The notes below the pieces were generated by a model, which was not told where the DNA came from, did not search any database, and worked only from the letters and a program-made list of their open reading frames with translations. A DNA stretch of 38,616 bases, taken from NCBI GenBank assembly GCA_036747335.1, contig DAIOCL010000018.1, forward strand, positions 1-38,616, in the 5' to 3' direction. Positions 31,359-38,616 of this stretch are shown here, one piece after another (within the stretch, counting starts at the first letter, position 1; each line of letters starts with the position of its first letter). Source of the DNA: UBA4660 sp002405435 (lineage in GTDB: Bacteria; Bacteroidota; Bacteroidia; Flavobacteriales_D; Sanyastnellaceae). A program made the position numbers and the translations under genes.

Positions 31359-33878
31359 TTACTTTTCGCTGTATTGCCTGAACCCATCCAGGCCGCACCT
31401 AAGCCATTGTTCGTATTTCTCTGCCGTCAGATCAGGCGAATAGCCGATAGGACGGGTCAGCAGGGTTTCATCCGGGGTTACCAAACAGTAATACGGCTGC
31501 GAATTGCTCACAAAGGTTTCAATCTGAAATACCGACCAGCGGTCACCCCAGGTTACGATGTCGCGGGTGCCTTGTCTGCGTGCGCTGGTCACGGTTTCCT
31601 TCAGGCTGTCGGGCAGTGCCACCCTGTCGTCAACATGCAGGGAGACTACAATCACTTCTTCGTCAAGAATTGACAACACGGCCGGATCAATCCAGATGTG
31701 TTCTTCCACCTTGCGGCAATTAACGCAGGCATAACCCGTAAAATCAATGAACAGCGGCTTGTTTTCGGCCCGTGCGCGCGCCAGCGCCTTTTCATAGTCG
31801 TGCTCGCAGTTGAGGTTATGCGGACATTCCTTGGGATAAATCCAGCTATAACCTACGGGTGGCGCCAGTCCGCTCAACAGGGGAAGCGAATGGTAGGTAC
31901 CCGTGTTTTCGTTGTACCTGAATCCGGAGCAGAGATAGACTGTAACCACGGTAAACAGTACTGCGAAGGCCATGCGCGGCACAGAGCGTTTTTTGAGTTT
32001 GCTGTCGTGGGGAAAGCGGATGAAGCCCAGCAGATAGAGCACAATGCCGGCGGAGACAAGAATCCAGAGCCCCATAAATACTTCGTACTTGAGCAGACCC
32101 CAGCGCGTCACCAGGTCGGCATTGGAGAAGAATTTGAGCGCTGCGGCAACTTCAAGAAACGCCAGCACCACCTTCACCGAGTTGAGCCAGCCGCCTGATT
32201 TGGGCAGGGCCTGCATCCAGCTGGGAAACATGGCAAAGATGGCAAAGGGAATGCCCAGGGCGAGACCAAATCCGGCCATACCCGCCGACAGTTGCATGGC
32301 ACCGCCATCAGTGCTCAGCGAGCTGGCCAGCAGCGAACCTAAAATCGGTCCTGTGCACGAGAAAGACACGATGGCCAGCGTAAGGGCCATAAAAAAAGCG
32401 CCGATAATTCCGCCGGTATTCGACTGCTTGTCGGCCCGGTTGGCAATGCTGCTGGGCAGCGTAATTTCGAAGTAACCGAAAAACGAAATGGCAAACACCA
32501 CGAAAGTGACAAAGAAGAATATATTCAATGAGACATTGGTGGAAATCTCGTTAAAAATGTTTTCGTGGATGCTTTCGATGAGGTGAAAGGGCAGGCTGAA
32601 GAGTAAGTAGATCAGCAATACAAAAATGCCGAAGATCACCGCATTCCGCACACCCCGCTTGCGGTTGTTGCTTCCTTTGGTGAAAAAGGTTACCGTCAGG
32701 GGAACCATCGGAAACACGCAGGGCGTGAGCAGGGCGAGTAGGCCTCCGATAAATCCGAGAATAAAAATTTCCCATAAGGTACCCCCCTTCTCCTGCGCAC
32801 TGAGCGAAATAGAACAATCGGCAACAAAGGGATTGTCTTTGTCTATTCCGGGCTTGAAGTACTGAAACTTGTGTCCGGATGTATCCGAAGTGACTGCTTG
32901 CGCCTGTGTCTGTTCGCCGGTAACAACGGATGCCGTTAAGCCGGCAGGATCAAACACAAAACGAACGGTTTTGGGTGGAAGGCATCCCTCGGCATTGCAG
33001 GCCATAAATTTCACGGCGCCATTGATCACCGAAGGGGTACCGGAAAAAGTAACCTCCTGCACGAAGGTCGCTTCCCCTTCAAAGTAGAAGAGATCCATCA
33101 TATAATTTGGATCATACTCCTTCTTAGGTTTCCCTTCCTTCACCTTGCCGCTGAAAGCAAGTCCGGGAATGGAGTCAAATGAAAAAGATGTTGCCACCGG
33201 ACCATCGTTGCGGGGAAGCACCTGAGCATAGATATGCCAGCCTGCTTCCATAATGGCCGTCATCGACAGCACATACCCGTTGTTGCCCTTCCCTTCAATG
33301 GAAGCTTGCCAGCGCACAGGCTTCTTAATGCCTTCTACGGGTGCATCCTCTGCTTCCGTAGGCGCTTCAACAGCAGCCTCGGTTGCCTTTTCGTTACCCT
33401 TGTCTGCTTCGGAAAGTGGTTGCAGCACAACGGTAAATGGCATCGGCGCCGGGAAAATGCACTTGGAGTCATCGCACGCCATGTACTCGAGCACGCCCTT
33501 AACTTCAAGCGGCAGGGGGCCGTTGAATTTGATTTTTTGCTTAAAGGTCGCTGACTGCTCAAAGTAATTGAGGTCCATGTCGAAATTCGGATCATGGTGT
33601 GTGATATACTTGCCTTCGGTCACTTTACCCACAGGCGTATACCGGGCGGATGCATCCAGCCGGAGTGAGGTCGGTATTGGACCTGAGGCATTGGGGTCGG
33701 CCGAAACCTTCAGCGCGTATACATGCCACTTGTCTTCAATGGTGGCTGACGCGGTAATCTCAGCCTCGGTTTCACTCAGCAACTTGCCGGTGAATTTCCA
33801 CTGAACGGGATCTACGATTTGTCCGATTGCAAGGGAACCGGATAACACAAGCGCCAGTGACGCAAATAATCTCTTCAT
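31359..33878 (-). CDS. dsbD: Thiol:disulfide interchange protein DsbD with two N-terminal domains
   Basis: Carries electrons from cytosolic thioredoxin across the inner membrane to periplasmic thiol proteins. The 839-residue protein has a signal peptide (1-19, Gln20 next), then two homologous DsbD-N-like domains at about 20-152 and 184-310, each ending in a Cys pair (YMACDDSKCIFP; FMACNAEGCLPP), joined by an acidic linker. The membrane domain (about 364-640) has the key Cys in LALLTPCVFPMVPLTVTFF and FSCTGPILGSLLA. A thioredoxin-like domain (about 690-825) carries C718-V-N-C721 in FTGYACVNCRKVEEH. ATG 33878 is set by the signal peptide. E. coli DsbD has one N-terminal domain, so the doubling is notable. 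Confidence 0.93.
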   Translation of the reverse strand: MKRLFASLALVLSGSLAIGQIVDPVQWKFTGKLLSETEAEITASATIEDKWHVYALKVSADPNASGPIPTSLRLDASARYTPVGKVTEGKYITHHDPNFDMDLNYFEQSATFKQKIKFNGPLPLEVKGVLEYMACDDSKCIFPAPMPFTVVLQPLSEADKGNEKATEAAVEAPTEAEDAPVEGIKKPVRWQASIEGKGNNGYVLSMTAIMEAGWHIYAQVLPRNDGPVATSFSFDSIPGLAFSGKVKEGKPKKEYDPNYMMDLFYFEGEATFVQEVTFSGTPSVINGAVKFMACNAEGCLPPKTVRFVFDPAGLTASVVTGEQTQAQAVTSDTSGHKFQYFKPGIDKDNPFVADCSISLSAQEKGGTLWEIFILGFIGGLLALLTPCVFPMVPLTVTFFTKGSNNRKRGVRNAVIFGIFVLLIYLLFSLPFHLIESIHENIFNEISTNVSLNIFFFVTFVVFAISFFGYFEITLPSSIANRADKQSNTGGIIGAFFMALTLAIVSFSCTGPILGSLLASSLSTDGGAMQLSAGMAGFGLALGIPFAIFAMFPSWMQALPKSGGWLNSVKVVLAFLEVAAALKFFSNADLVTRWGLLKYEVFMGLWILVSAGIVLYLLGFIRFPHDSKLKKRSVPRMAFAVLFTVVTVYLCSGFRYNENTGTYHSLPLLSGLAPPVGYSWIYPKECPHNLNCEHDYEKALARARAENKPLFIDFTGYACVNCRKVEEHIWIDPAVLSILDEEVIVVSLHVDDRVALPDSLKETVTSARRQGTRDIVTWGDRWSVFQIETFVSNSQPYYCLVTPDETLLTRPIGYSPDLTAEKYEQWLRCGLDGFRQYSEK

Positions 33879-33903
33879 CGTGCGGTATATCATAAAGTGA
33901 TGC

Positions 33904-33911
33904 CAAAGGTA
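33904..33911 (-). promoter_or_regulatory. Candidate -7 box for dsbD
   Basis: On the minus strand TACCTTTG is a full match to TAnnTTTG, 25 bases before ATG 33878. A TTTG lies 15 bases further upstream, slightly closer than the usual -33 spacing. The expected leader is about 20 bases. Confidence 0.45.
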
Positions 33912-34074
33912 GTTTCGCCTCCGTCTCAAAGAGCGAAGTAAACGCTCCGCCCCTTGGATTTTCACTGGGCCGTCGGGGGTGGAGGCGCCGGTTAAAATTA
34001 TCTAATTGTGCCGAGGCTCAACCCAATTGGTTCCCTCTGCAGATGCGGGCTTGCATTGCATGACGATACGGCAT

Positions 34075-34103
34075 AAAAAAGCCCCGCTCACAGGGAAGGG
34101 GGC
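34075..34103 (-). terminator. Probable Rho-independent terminator of the lpd-pabB-tilS unit
   Basis: Read on the minus strand, GCCCC (34103-34099) pairs with GGGGC (34085-34081) around a 13-base loop and is followed by six T (34080-34075). The stem is short. A second hairpin, GTGGT/ACCAC with a five-base loop (34105-34119), lies just upstream of it. Both come directly after the stop of the small unknown gene at 34140. Confidence 0.6.
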
Positions 34104-34139
34104 CGTGGTGATCAACCACCGGAGGCAATGCACCGGGTA

Positions 34140-34436
34140 TTAAGACTTGAATTCAATTGTGCAAATTGACCGAACAGGTATCACAATCCCTTTCTCAAGC
34201 AGGACCTGCTCGTCGCCCGTAGCGATAATGCGCGAACGCACCTTCCTGACGGAATTGTGGTCTTCCAGGGTCAGAATCACTGCTTCCCGGCTGATCGATT
34301 CCAATGCCACCGCCTTGAGCAAACCGGCGCGGCGCCTGATGCGCTGAATCGGTGTAGCCAGTACGTCTTCAGATTTGAAATTCATATTGGAAATGGCAGC
34401 AGCATCTTCTGCCGTAGAAAGCGTGAACATGGTCAT
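34140..34436 (-). CDS. Small conserved-looking protein of unknown function
   Basis: A 98-residue cytosolic protein (ATG 34436, or ATG 34430 two codons later). It has no signal or membrane segment. The sequence suggests a helical N-terminus (STAEDAAAISNMNFKSEDVL) with a basic segment PIQRIRRRAGLLKAVAL, then a compact beta-rich part with repeated short strands: AVILTLEDHNSVRKVRSRII, ATGDEQVLLEKGIVIP, VRSICTIEF. The balanced composition and codon use like its neighbours support a real gene. It is 43 bases downstream of tilS and followed by a likely terminator, so it is probably the last gene of that operon. I do not recognise the family; the basic patch with small beta domain could mean nucleic-acid or ribosome contact, but that is a guess. 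Confidence 0.72.
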   Translation of the reverse strand: MTMFTLSTAEDAAAISNMNFKSEDVLATPIQRIRRRAGLLKAVALESISREAVILTLEDHNSVRKVRSRIIATGDEQVLLEKGIVIPVRSICTIEFKS

Positions 34437-34479
34437 AAATACGTAAAATCAGGTTGTATGCCCTGTAACGCAGCAATCC

Positions 34480-35805
34480 CTAAAAGGGTTTCATTGGTTC
34501 GATGCGGAGCGACAGGGCAGCGGCCGTAGACAGCGTAACCTTGTATTCGTCGCTGATCCGGTAACCTACCACCCAGGCAATCCGGTTGCCACTTTCCAGC
34601 ACAAGAACGGCGGGCTTTTCGGTAACCGGAACCTTTTGCTGGATGAGGAAGTCACTGATTTTCTGGCTGCCGGTCATGCCCAGGGGCACAAAGCGGTCTC
34701 CATCACGCCAGGGCCGCAGCAGCAGGGGAAAACTAAGCCGCCCGAGATCGAGCAATGCCTGGCGGGGATCTACCGGCAGCGCAAAGGGTTTTTCTACCCG
34801 GCTGATGTGCAGTATGATGGGAAAAGTTAACAATTGGGTTTCCTCGTGAATCCAGGTAGGTTGGATTCCTAAAATCTTATGCGCCTCCAGTACGAGGGCA
34901 TCCCGGTCTCTGACCAGCTGCCGGCCGCCGTAGTCCACCCTGCGTCCGGGCTGGCTTTCTGCCAGTTCATAGGCTGCGGCGATGGCGCCCGCAGGCCAGC
35001 CATGTTGTCCGAGCCAGGTCCACAACAACAGCCGCGGGGCAGGATGGGCCATGAGGTGCCCGATGGGCAGCACTTCCCGTTGTCCGCGTTCGGTCAGCGC
35101 GCCTGCGAGGGCCTCGGCCAGCAGCGCACCCGACCAGGTTTCATAGTCACGGAAGATTTCTGCCTGCCGCACAAGGGTCGCGGTGATACCAGGGTTAAGT
35201 TGTCTGAGCAGCGGCATAATCTCATGCCGGATCAGGTTACGGCTGTAATCCGATGTCTCGTTGGATGCGTCTTCGCGCCACGTCAGTCCGTGCTCATGCG
35301 CATACGCGGCGATATCGTCAGGGTCAGTTGACAACAGGGGCCTGAGCACCGCTTCCCGCAGGGCTCTCATGCCCGACAATCCGCGCCAGCCGCTGCCGCG
35401 TACAAAATGAAATAACACTGACTCTGCCTGATCTCCTGCATGGTGAGCCACCACCACGTACTGCAGTCCGCGCTCCGCGCGCAATGCGCCAAACCAGCCA
35501 TAGCGCAGGTCTCGGGCCTGTTCCTGTGTGGCTGAGGTGCGCAGGGCGTCCACCTCCGCGTCGTCGAGCCTTCGCACGTGCAGCGCGATGCCTCTTTCCC
35601 GGCACCAGGAGGCTACAAACGACTCGTCCAGGTCACTGTCTTCGCTGCGTAGCCGGTAATTCACATGAGCGGCTTCAAAGGGAATGTTTGCGCGCCATAA
35701 CCCGTGAGCCAGCACGGTGCTGTCGCGGCCTCCGCTCATGGCTACGAGCAGCGGTGGAATGCCCCCGGGAAAATACCGGTTAAAATAAGGCCGGAAATCG
35801 ATCAT
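34480..35805 (-). CDS. tilS: tRNA(Ile)-lysidine synthase
   Basis: Attaches lysine to C34 of the CAU-anticodon tRNA-Ile, changing both its charging and its codon reading; essential in most bacteria. The 441-residue protein has the PP-loop SGGRDS at residues 24-29 (LLVAMSGGRDSTVLAHGLW), then VNYRLRSEDSDLDESFV, HHAGDQAESVLFHFVRGSG and SRNLIRHEIMPLLRQLNPG, and a C-terminal TilS domain (RPWRDGDRFVPLGMTGSQKI, SDFLIQQKVP). ATG 35805 overlaps the pabB stop by four bases (ATGA); the open frame upstream lies inside pabB and is not needed. The overlap implies translational coupling to pabB. Confidence 0.96.
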   Translation of the reverse strand: MIDFRPYFNRYFPGGIPPLLVAMSGGRDSTVLAHGLWRANIPFEAAHVNYRLRSEDSDLDESFVASWCRERGIALHVRRLDDAEVDALRTSATQEQARDLRYGWFGALRAERGLQYVVVAHHAGDQAESVLFHFVRGSGWRGLSGMRALREAVLRPLLSTDPDDIAAYAHEHGLTWREDASNETSDYSRNLIRHEIMPLLRQLNPGITATLVRQAEIFRDYETWSGALLAEALAGALTERGQREVLPIGHLMAHPAPRLLLWTWLGQHGWPAGAIAAAYELAESQPGRRVDYGGRQLVRDRDALVLEAHKILGIQPTWIHEETQLLTFPIILHISRVEKPFALPVDPRQALLDLGRLSFPLLLRPWRDGDRFVPLGMTGSQKISDFLIQQKVPVTEKPAVLVLESGNRIAWVVGYRISDEYKVTLSTAAALSLRIEPMKPF

Positions 35806-37028
35806 GGTTGCAAGGTAGTGCCGGAGAGCAGCTGCCGCAGGGCCCTCGACTTGAGCAGGCATTCTTCATACTCCCGCGCCGGGTCGCAGCCGGCGGTGAT
35901 GGCGCTGCCCGCCCAGCAAGAAATACGCGGAATGGCGTTGTTGCAAAACACGGTGCGTATGACCACGTTGAGGTCGAAGTCGCCCTCTGGGGTGAAGTAA
36001 CCGATGCTGCCGCTGTACAGTCCGCGCGCGCCGGGCTCAAAGCGGTCTATCAGTTCCATGGCCTTTATTTTCGGAGCACCAGTCATGGAACCCATCGGAA
36101 AGGTGGCGCGGAGGATGGCGGCGAGATCCGCGTGATCGTCAAGTGTGCAGCGCACGGTGGAAATCATCTGGTGCACAGTGGGGTAGGTGTAGATTCCGCA
36201 TAGTTCTTCGACGGCCACGCTGCCCGGCCGCGCCACCCGAGACAAATCGTTGCGCACGAGGTCGGTAATCATAATGTTCTCGCTGCGCTCCTTGGGGTTC
36301 TCTTTCAGCATCTTTATCAGATGCGCATCTTCCGTCATGTCAACACCGCGCCGCATGGTCCCTTTGATGGGCTGGCTGATCAGCTGGTCACCTGTCTTTT
36401 TCAGAAACCGCTCGGGTGAAGCACACAGCAGGTGAAATGGCCCCCATGACACATAGGCCGCCATGGGCGCAGCAGCGCGTTGCTGTAGTCTTTTGAAGAG
36501 TCCGGCAGGGTCGGGAAGTAAGGCCTCTGCAAACCATTCCATGCAGTAGTTGACTTCGTAGATATCACCCCGCTGGATGTGCTGCAGCAGTTGGCCCACA
36601 TCGTCAAGGTATTGCGCACGGGTACGTGATGGTTCGAGCCGTATACCCGGAGACGGAATGTCTTCTTCTTCTTGCGTAAACCGGGCGATCCAGGGCCTGA
36701 GCGCATCTTGATCGCCCCTGATGATTTCCCACTGCTGCAGTCTGCGCCGCGCGATGTGGCGAGGCACTACGAGCCTGACGAGCGGCGCACTCATGCGGTC
36801 TGCGCGTACATCACCGCCCGGCTCAATGCTGTGCCTGAGGTCATAGCTGAAAACAGCAAAAACATAGGTGCGATGCTGTTGAACAAAATCGGAAATGCGC
36901 GCGGGGATTCCGGCATCCGGAGTATGGATCTCCAACACGGCCTCTTCACCCGCAGCCAGCAGGTCGCCCTCGTGCTCGGGCCGGCCACAGAGGTAAAACA
37001 GACTGTCGCTGGGTGATGGTTGTGCCAC
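35802..37028 (-). CDS. pabB: Aminodeoxychorismate synthase component I
   Basis: Converts chorismate and ammonia to 4-amino-4-deoxychorismate for folate synthesis. The 408-residue protein has a variable N-terminal part and a chorismate-binding domain at about 140-400: GDIYEVNYCMEWFAE, SPERFLKK, PIKGTMRRG, RNDLSRVARPGSVAVEELC, FPMGSMTGAPKIKAMELI, GLYSGSIGYF. The Lys222 in PIKGT is the feature separating this enzyme from anthranilate synthase, which has PIAGT. Translation seems to start at GTG 37028, nine bases after the lpd stop. Neither the glutaminase subunit (pabA) nor the lyase (pabC) is nearby. It overlaps tilS by four bases. Confidence 0.92.
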   Translation of the reverse strand: MAQPSPSDSLFYLCGRPEHEGDLLAAGEEAVLEIHTPDAGIPARISDFVQQHRTYVFAVFSYDLRHSIEPGGDVRADRMSAPLVRLVVPRHIARRRLQQWEIIRGDQDALRPWIARFTQEEEDIPSPGIRLEPSRTRAQYLDDVGQLLQHIQRGDIYEVNYCMEWFAEALLPDPAGLFKRLQQRAAAPMAAYVSWGPFHLLCASPERFLKKTGDQLISQPIKGTMRRGVDMTEDAHLIKMLKENPKERSENIMITDLVRNDLSRVARPGSVAVEELCGIYTYPTVHQMISTVRCTLDDHADLAAILRATFPMGSMTGAPKIKAMELIDRFEPGARGLYSGSIGYFTPEGDFDLNVVIRTVFCNNAIPRISCWAGSAITAGCDPAREYEECLLKSRALRQLLSGTTLQP

Positions 37029-37037
37029 CTCGTTGCT

Positions 37038-38444
37038 TTACGAATGCAGGGCGCGTTTGCCGGTAGCGTCGAGTGCGGCTTCCTTGAAGCTCTCCGTGAA
37101 GGTGGGGTGGGCATGAGAAATCCGGCCAATGTCTTCGGCACTCGCCCGGAATTCCATGGCTACTACTGCTTCGGCAATCAGGTCGGCAACACGCGGACCA
37201 ATCATGTGCACGCCGAGAATTTCATCGGTCTCGGCATGGGCCAGCACTGTAATGAATCCGTCGATGTCCATGCTGGCACGCGCCCGGCCGCTGGCCCGGA
37301 ACGGAAAGTTTCCCACCTTGTAGGTAATGCCCTTTTCCTTCAATTGTTCTTCAGTGTAACCCGTGCTGGCCACCTCGGGCCAGGTATATACCACGCCGGG
37401 AATCAGGTGGTAGGCAATGTGGGGCTTTTGGCCGGCGATGACTTCGGCGACATAAACACCTTCTTCCTCGGCCTTGTGGGCGAGCATAGCTCCGCGCACC
37501 ACATCGCCGATGGCATAAATGCCCGGAACCTGCGTTTCGAGGTGATCATTTACCACCACCTTGCCGCGCTCGTCTACCGCAACTCCGGCCTTGTCGAGGC
37601 CTAGGTTATCGGTGTAGGGCCGGCGCCCTACCGCCACCAGGCAGTAATCGCCTTCCAGTACCAGTTCTTCTCCAGACTTGCTGTCTGCCTTGACCGTAAC
37701 GGACTTGCCCTTGGCAGTTACTTCCTTGACTTTATGGCTCATGTAAAAATCAAATCCCGCTTTCTTCAGCACGCGCTGAAGTTCCTTGCCCAGGCTGCGG
37801 TCCATGGTAGGAATGATGCTGTCCATAAATTCAACCACACTGACTTTGCTGCCGAGCCTTCCATATACACTGCCCAACTCAAGTCCGATTACACCGCCGC
37901 CAATGATGATCAGGTGTTTGGGCACTTCCTTAAGCTCGAGTGCTTCTGTGCTCGTGATGATGCGCTTCTTATCGATTGAGATAAAAGGCAGTGAGGCCGG
38001 TTTACTGCCCGTGGCGATGACCATCTTCGGCGCACTAACCAAGGTGGTGTTGCCGTCGGCACCGGCGATGGATACCGTCCGTGCATCCACGAAGGATCCA
38101 TGTCCGTGAAATACCGTGATCTTGTTTTTTTTCATCAGGAATTCAATGCCCTTCACGGTCTGTTCAACCACGCCGGCTTTGCGCTTGATCATCTGCCCGA
38201 GGTTCACCTTTGGGGCTGATTTAAGTTCGATTCCGTGCTCTCCGAAATTGTGCACGGCCTGGTGGTAGTGCTCACTGGAATCAAGCAGTGCCTTGGAGGG
38301 AATGCAGCCTACATTGAGACAGGTGCCGCCGAGGGCATTGTACCGTTCAATAAGGGCTGTTTTCATGCCCAGTTGGGCGCACCGGATCGCGCACACGTAG
38401 CCGCCGGGCCCGGAACCGATAATGACTACATCAAAATTTTCCAT
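37038..38444 (-). CDS. lpd: Dihydrolipoyl dehydrogenase (E3)
   Basis: FAD enzyme reoxidising dihydrolipoamide with NAD+ in 2-oxoacid dehydrogenase complexes and the glycine cleavage system. The 468-residue protein starts at ATG 38444 (ENFDVVIIGSGPGGYVCAIR), an FAD-binding GxGxxG; the upstream open frame is low-complexity. Redox-active Cys42 and Cys47 lie in GGTCLNVGCIPSKALLDSSE. The NAD-binding fold is IIIGGGVIGLELGSVYGRLG, and the C-terminal dimer domain carries the active-site His-Pro-Thr in ISHAHPTFTESFKEAA. No E1/E2 or gcv genes are linked. It is the first gene of the lpd-pabB-tilS unit. Confidence 0.97.
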   Translation of the reverse strand: MENFDVVIIGSGPGGYVCAIRCAQLGMKTALIERYNALGGTCLNVGCIPSKALLDSSEHYHQAVHNFGEHGIELKSAPKVNLGQMIKRKAGVVEQTVKGIEFLMKKNKITVFHGHGSFVDARTVSIAGADGNTTLVSAPKMVIATGSKPASLPFISIDKKRIITSTEALELKEVPKHLIIIGGGVIGLELGSVYGRLGSKVSVVEFMDSIIPTMDRSLGKELQRVLKKAGFDFYMSHKVKEVTAKGKSVTVKADSKSGEELVLEGDYCLVAVGRRPYTDNLGLDKAGVAVDERGKVVVNDHLETQVPGIYAIGDVVRGAMLAHKAEEEGVYVAEVIAGQKPHIAYHLIPGVVYTWPEVASTGYTEEQLKEKGITYKVGNFPFRASGRARASMDIDGFITVLAHAETDEILGVHMIGPRVADLIAEAVVAMEFRASAEDIGRISHAHPTFTESFKEAALDATGKRALHS

Positions 38445-38459
38445 ACCACTATTTTGCTG

Positions 38460-38467
38460 CGAAGGTA
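38460..38467 (-). promoter_or_regulatory. Candidate -7 box for the lpd operon
   Basis: On the minus strand TACCTTCG matches five of six fixed positions of TAnnTTTG, 15 bases before ATG 38444. The remaining sequence to the window end (38468-38616) shows no gene that I can support. Confidence 0.3.
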
Positions 38468-38616
38468 GAGCGAGATTTACTTCACCGGATGCGGCACAAC
38501 CGCCCGGCAGTCCGCTGCCGGCCATGTCCCGCACAGGCGGGGGCCATGCAGTCACGGCCCGGAACATGTGCTGCGGTCCGCCGCGTTTTTGCTCCCCAAA
38601 CTCCCTGCAAGCGGCG

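Overview
The window looks like chromosomal core sequence of a member of the Bacteroidota, GC-rich for that phylum. The evidence is direct: three cargo proteins carry type IX secretion (T9SS) sorting domains (two type A, one gliding-motility-associated type B), there is a SusC-like TonB-dependent receptor with an N-terminal carboxypeptidase-regulatory domain, IspG has the long inserted-domain form, threonine dehydrogenase is of the short-chain (SDR) type, and several starts are preceded by matches to the Bacteroidota -7 box TAnnTTTG. I see no tRNA, rRNA, IS element, CRISPR array, prophage or integrase.

Layout. 1-5.5 kb: an ECF sigma factor (-), SDR threonine dehydrogenase, a MORN-repeat exported protein followed by a strong intrinsic terminator, cysS, and a lipoprotein of the M28/glutaminyl cyclase family. 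5.5-11.4 kb: a large T9SS type B adhesin-like protein (-), leucyl aminopeptidase and pdxA (+), and a small DUF3592-like membrane protein (-). 11.5-17.6 kb: a tight three-gene unit (lamin-tail T9SS protein, TonB-dependent receptor, OB-fold/phospholipase-D T9SS protein), the most system-like locus here. 17.6-21.8 kb: a small exported protein (-), then tolC-like, HlyD/MacA-like adaptor and tsaB (+). 21.8-23.8 kb: kynureninase and a TrkA/KtrA-type protein (-). 24-26 kb: ispG (+). 26-29.3 kb (-): gamma-carbonic-anhydrase-like protein, lipoprotein, yifB/comM ATPase, gmhA. 29.5-33.9 kb (-): serine hydrolase, NAD(P)H:quinone oxidoreductase-like flavoprotein, a DsbD with two N-terminal domains. 34.1-38.4 kb (-): lpd, pabB, tilS and a small unknown protein, closed by a likely terminator.

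How genes may work together. (i) The 11.5-17.6 kb unit resembles a surface capture/degradation/import system: two secreted, surface-anchored proteins around an outer-membrane importer. The two-HKD phospholipase-D domain joined to a nuclease-type OB-fold suggests extracellular nucleic acid, or another phosphodiester polymer, as substrate; this is inference. (ii) The M28 lipoprotein has the features of bacterial glutaminyl cyclase, and six of the eight signal-peptidase-I exported proteins in the window have Gln directly after the predicted cleavage site, so enzyme and probable substrates sit together. (iii) pabB-tilS overlap by four bases and follow lpd by nine, a translationally coupled operon. 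(iv) The tolC/adaptor pair lacks an inner-membrane pump and is followed directly by tsaB. Most other genes are ordinary housekeeping functions. No gene-free stretch exceeds about 300 bases.
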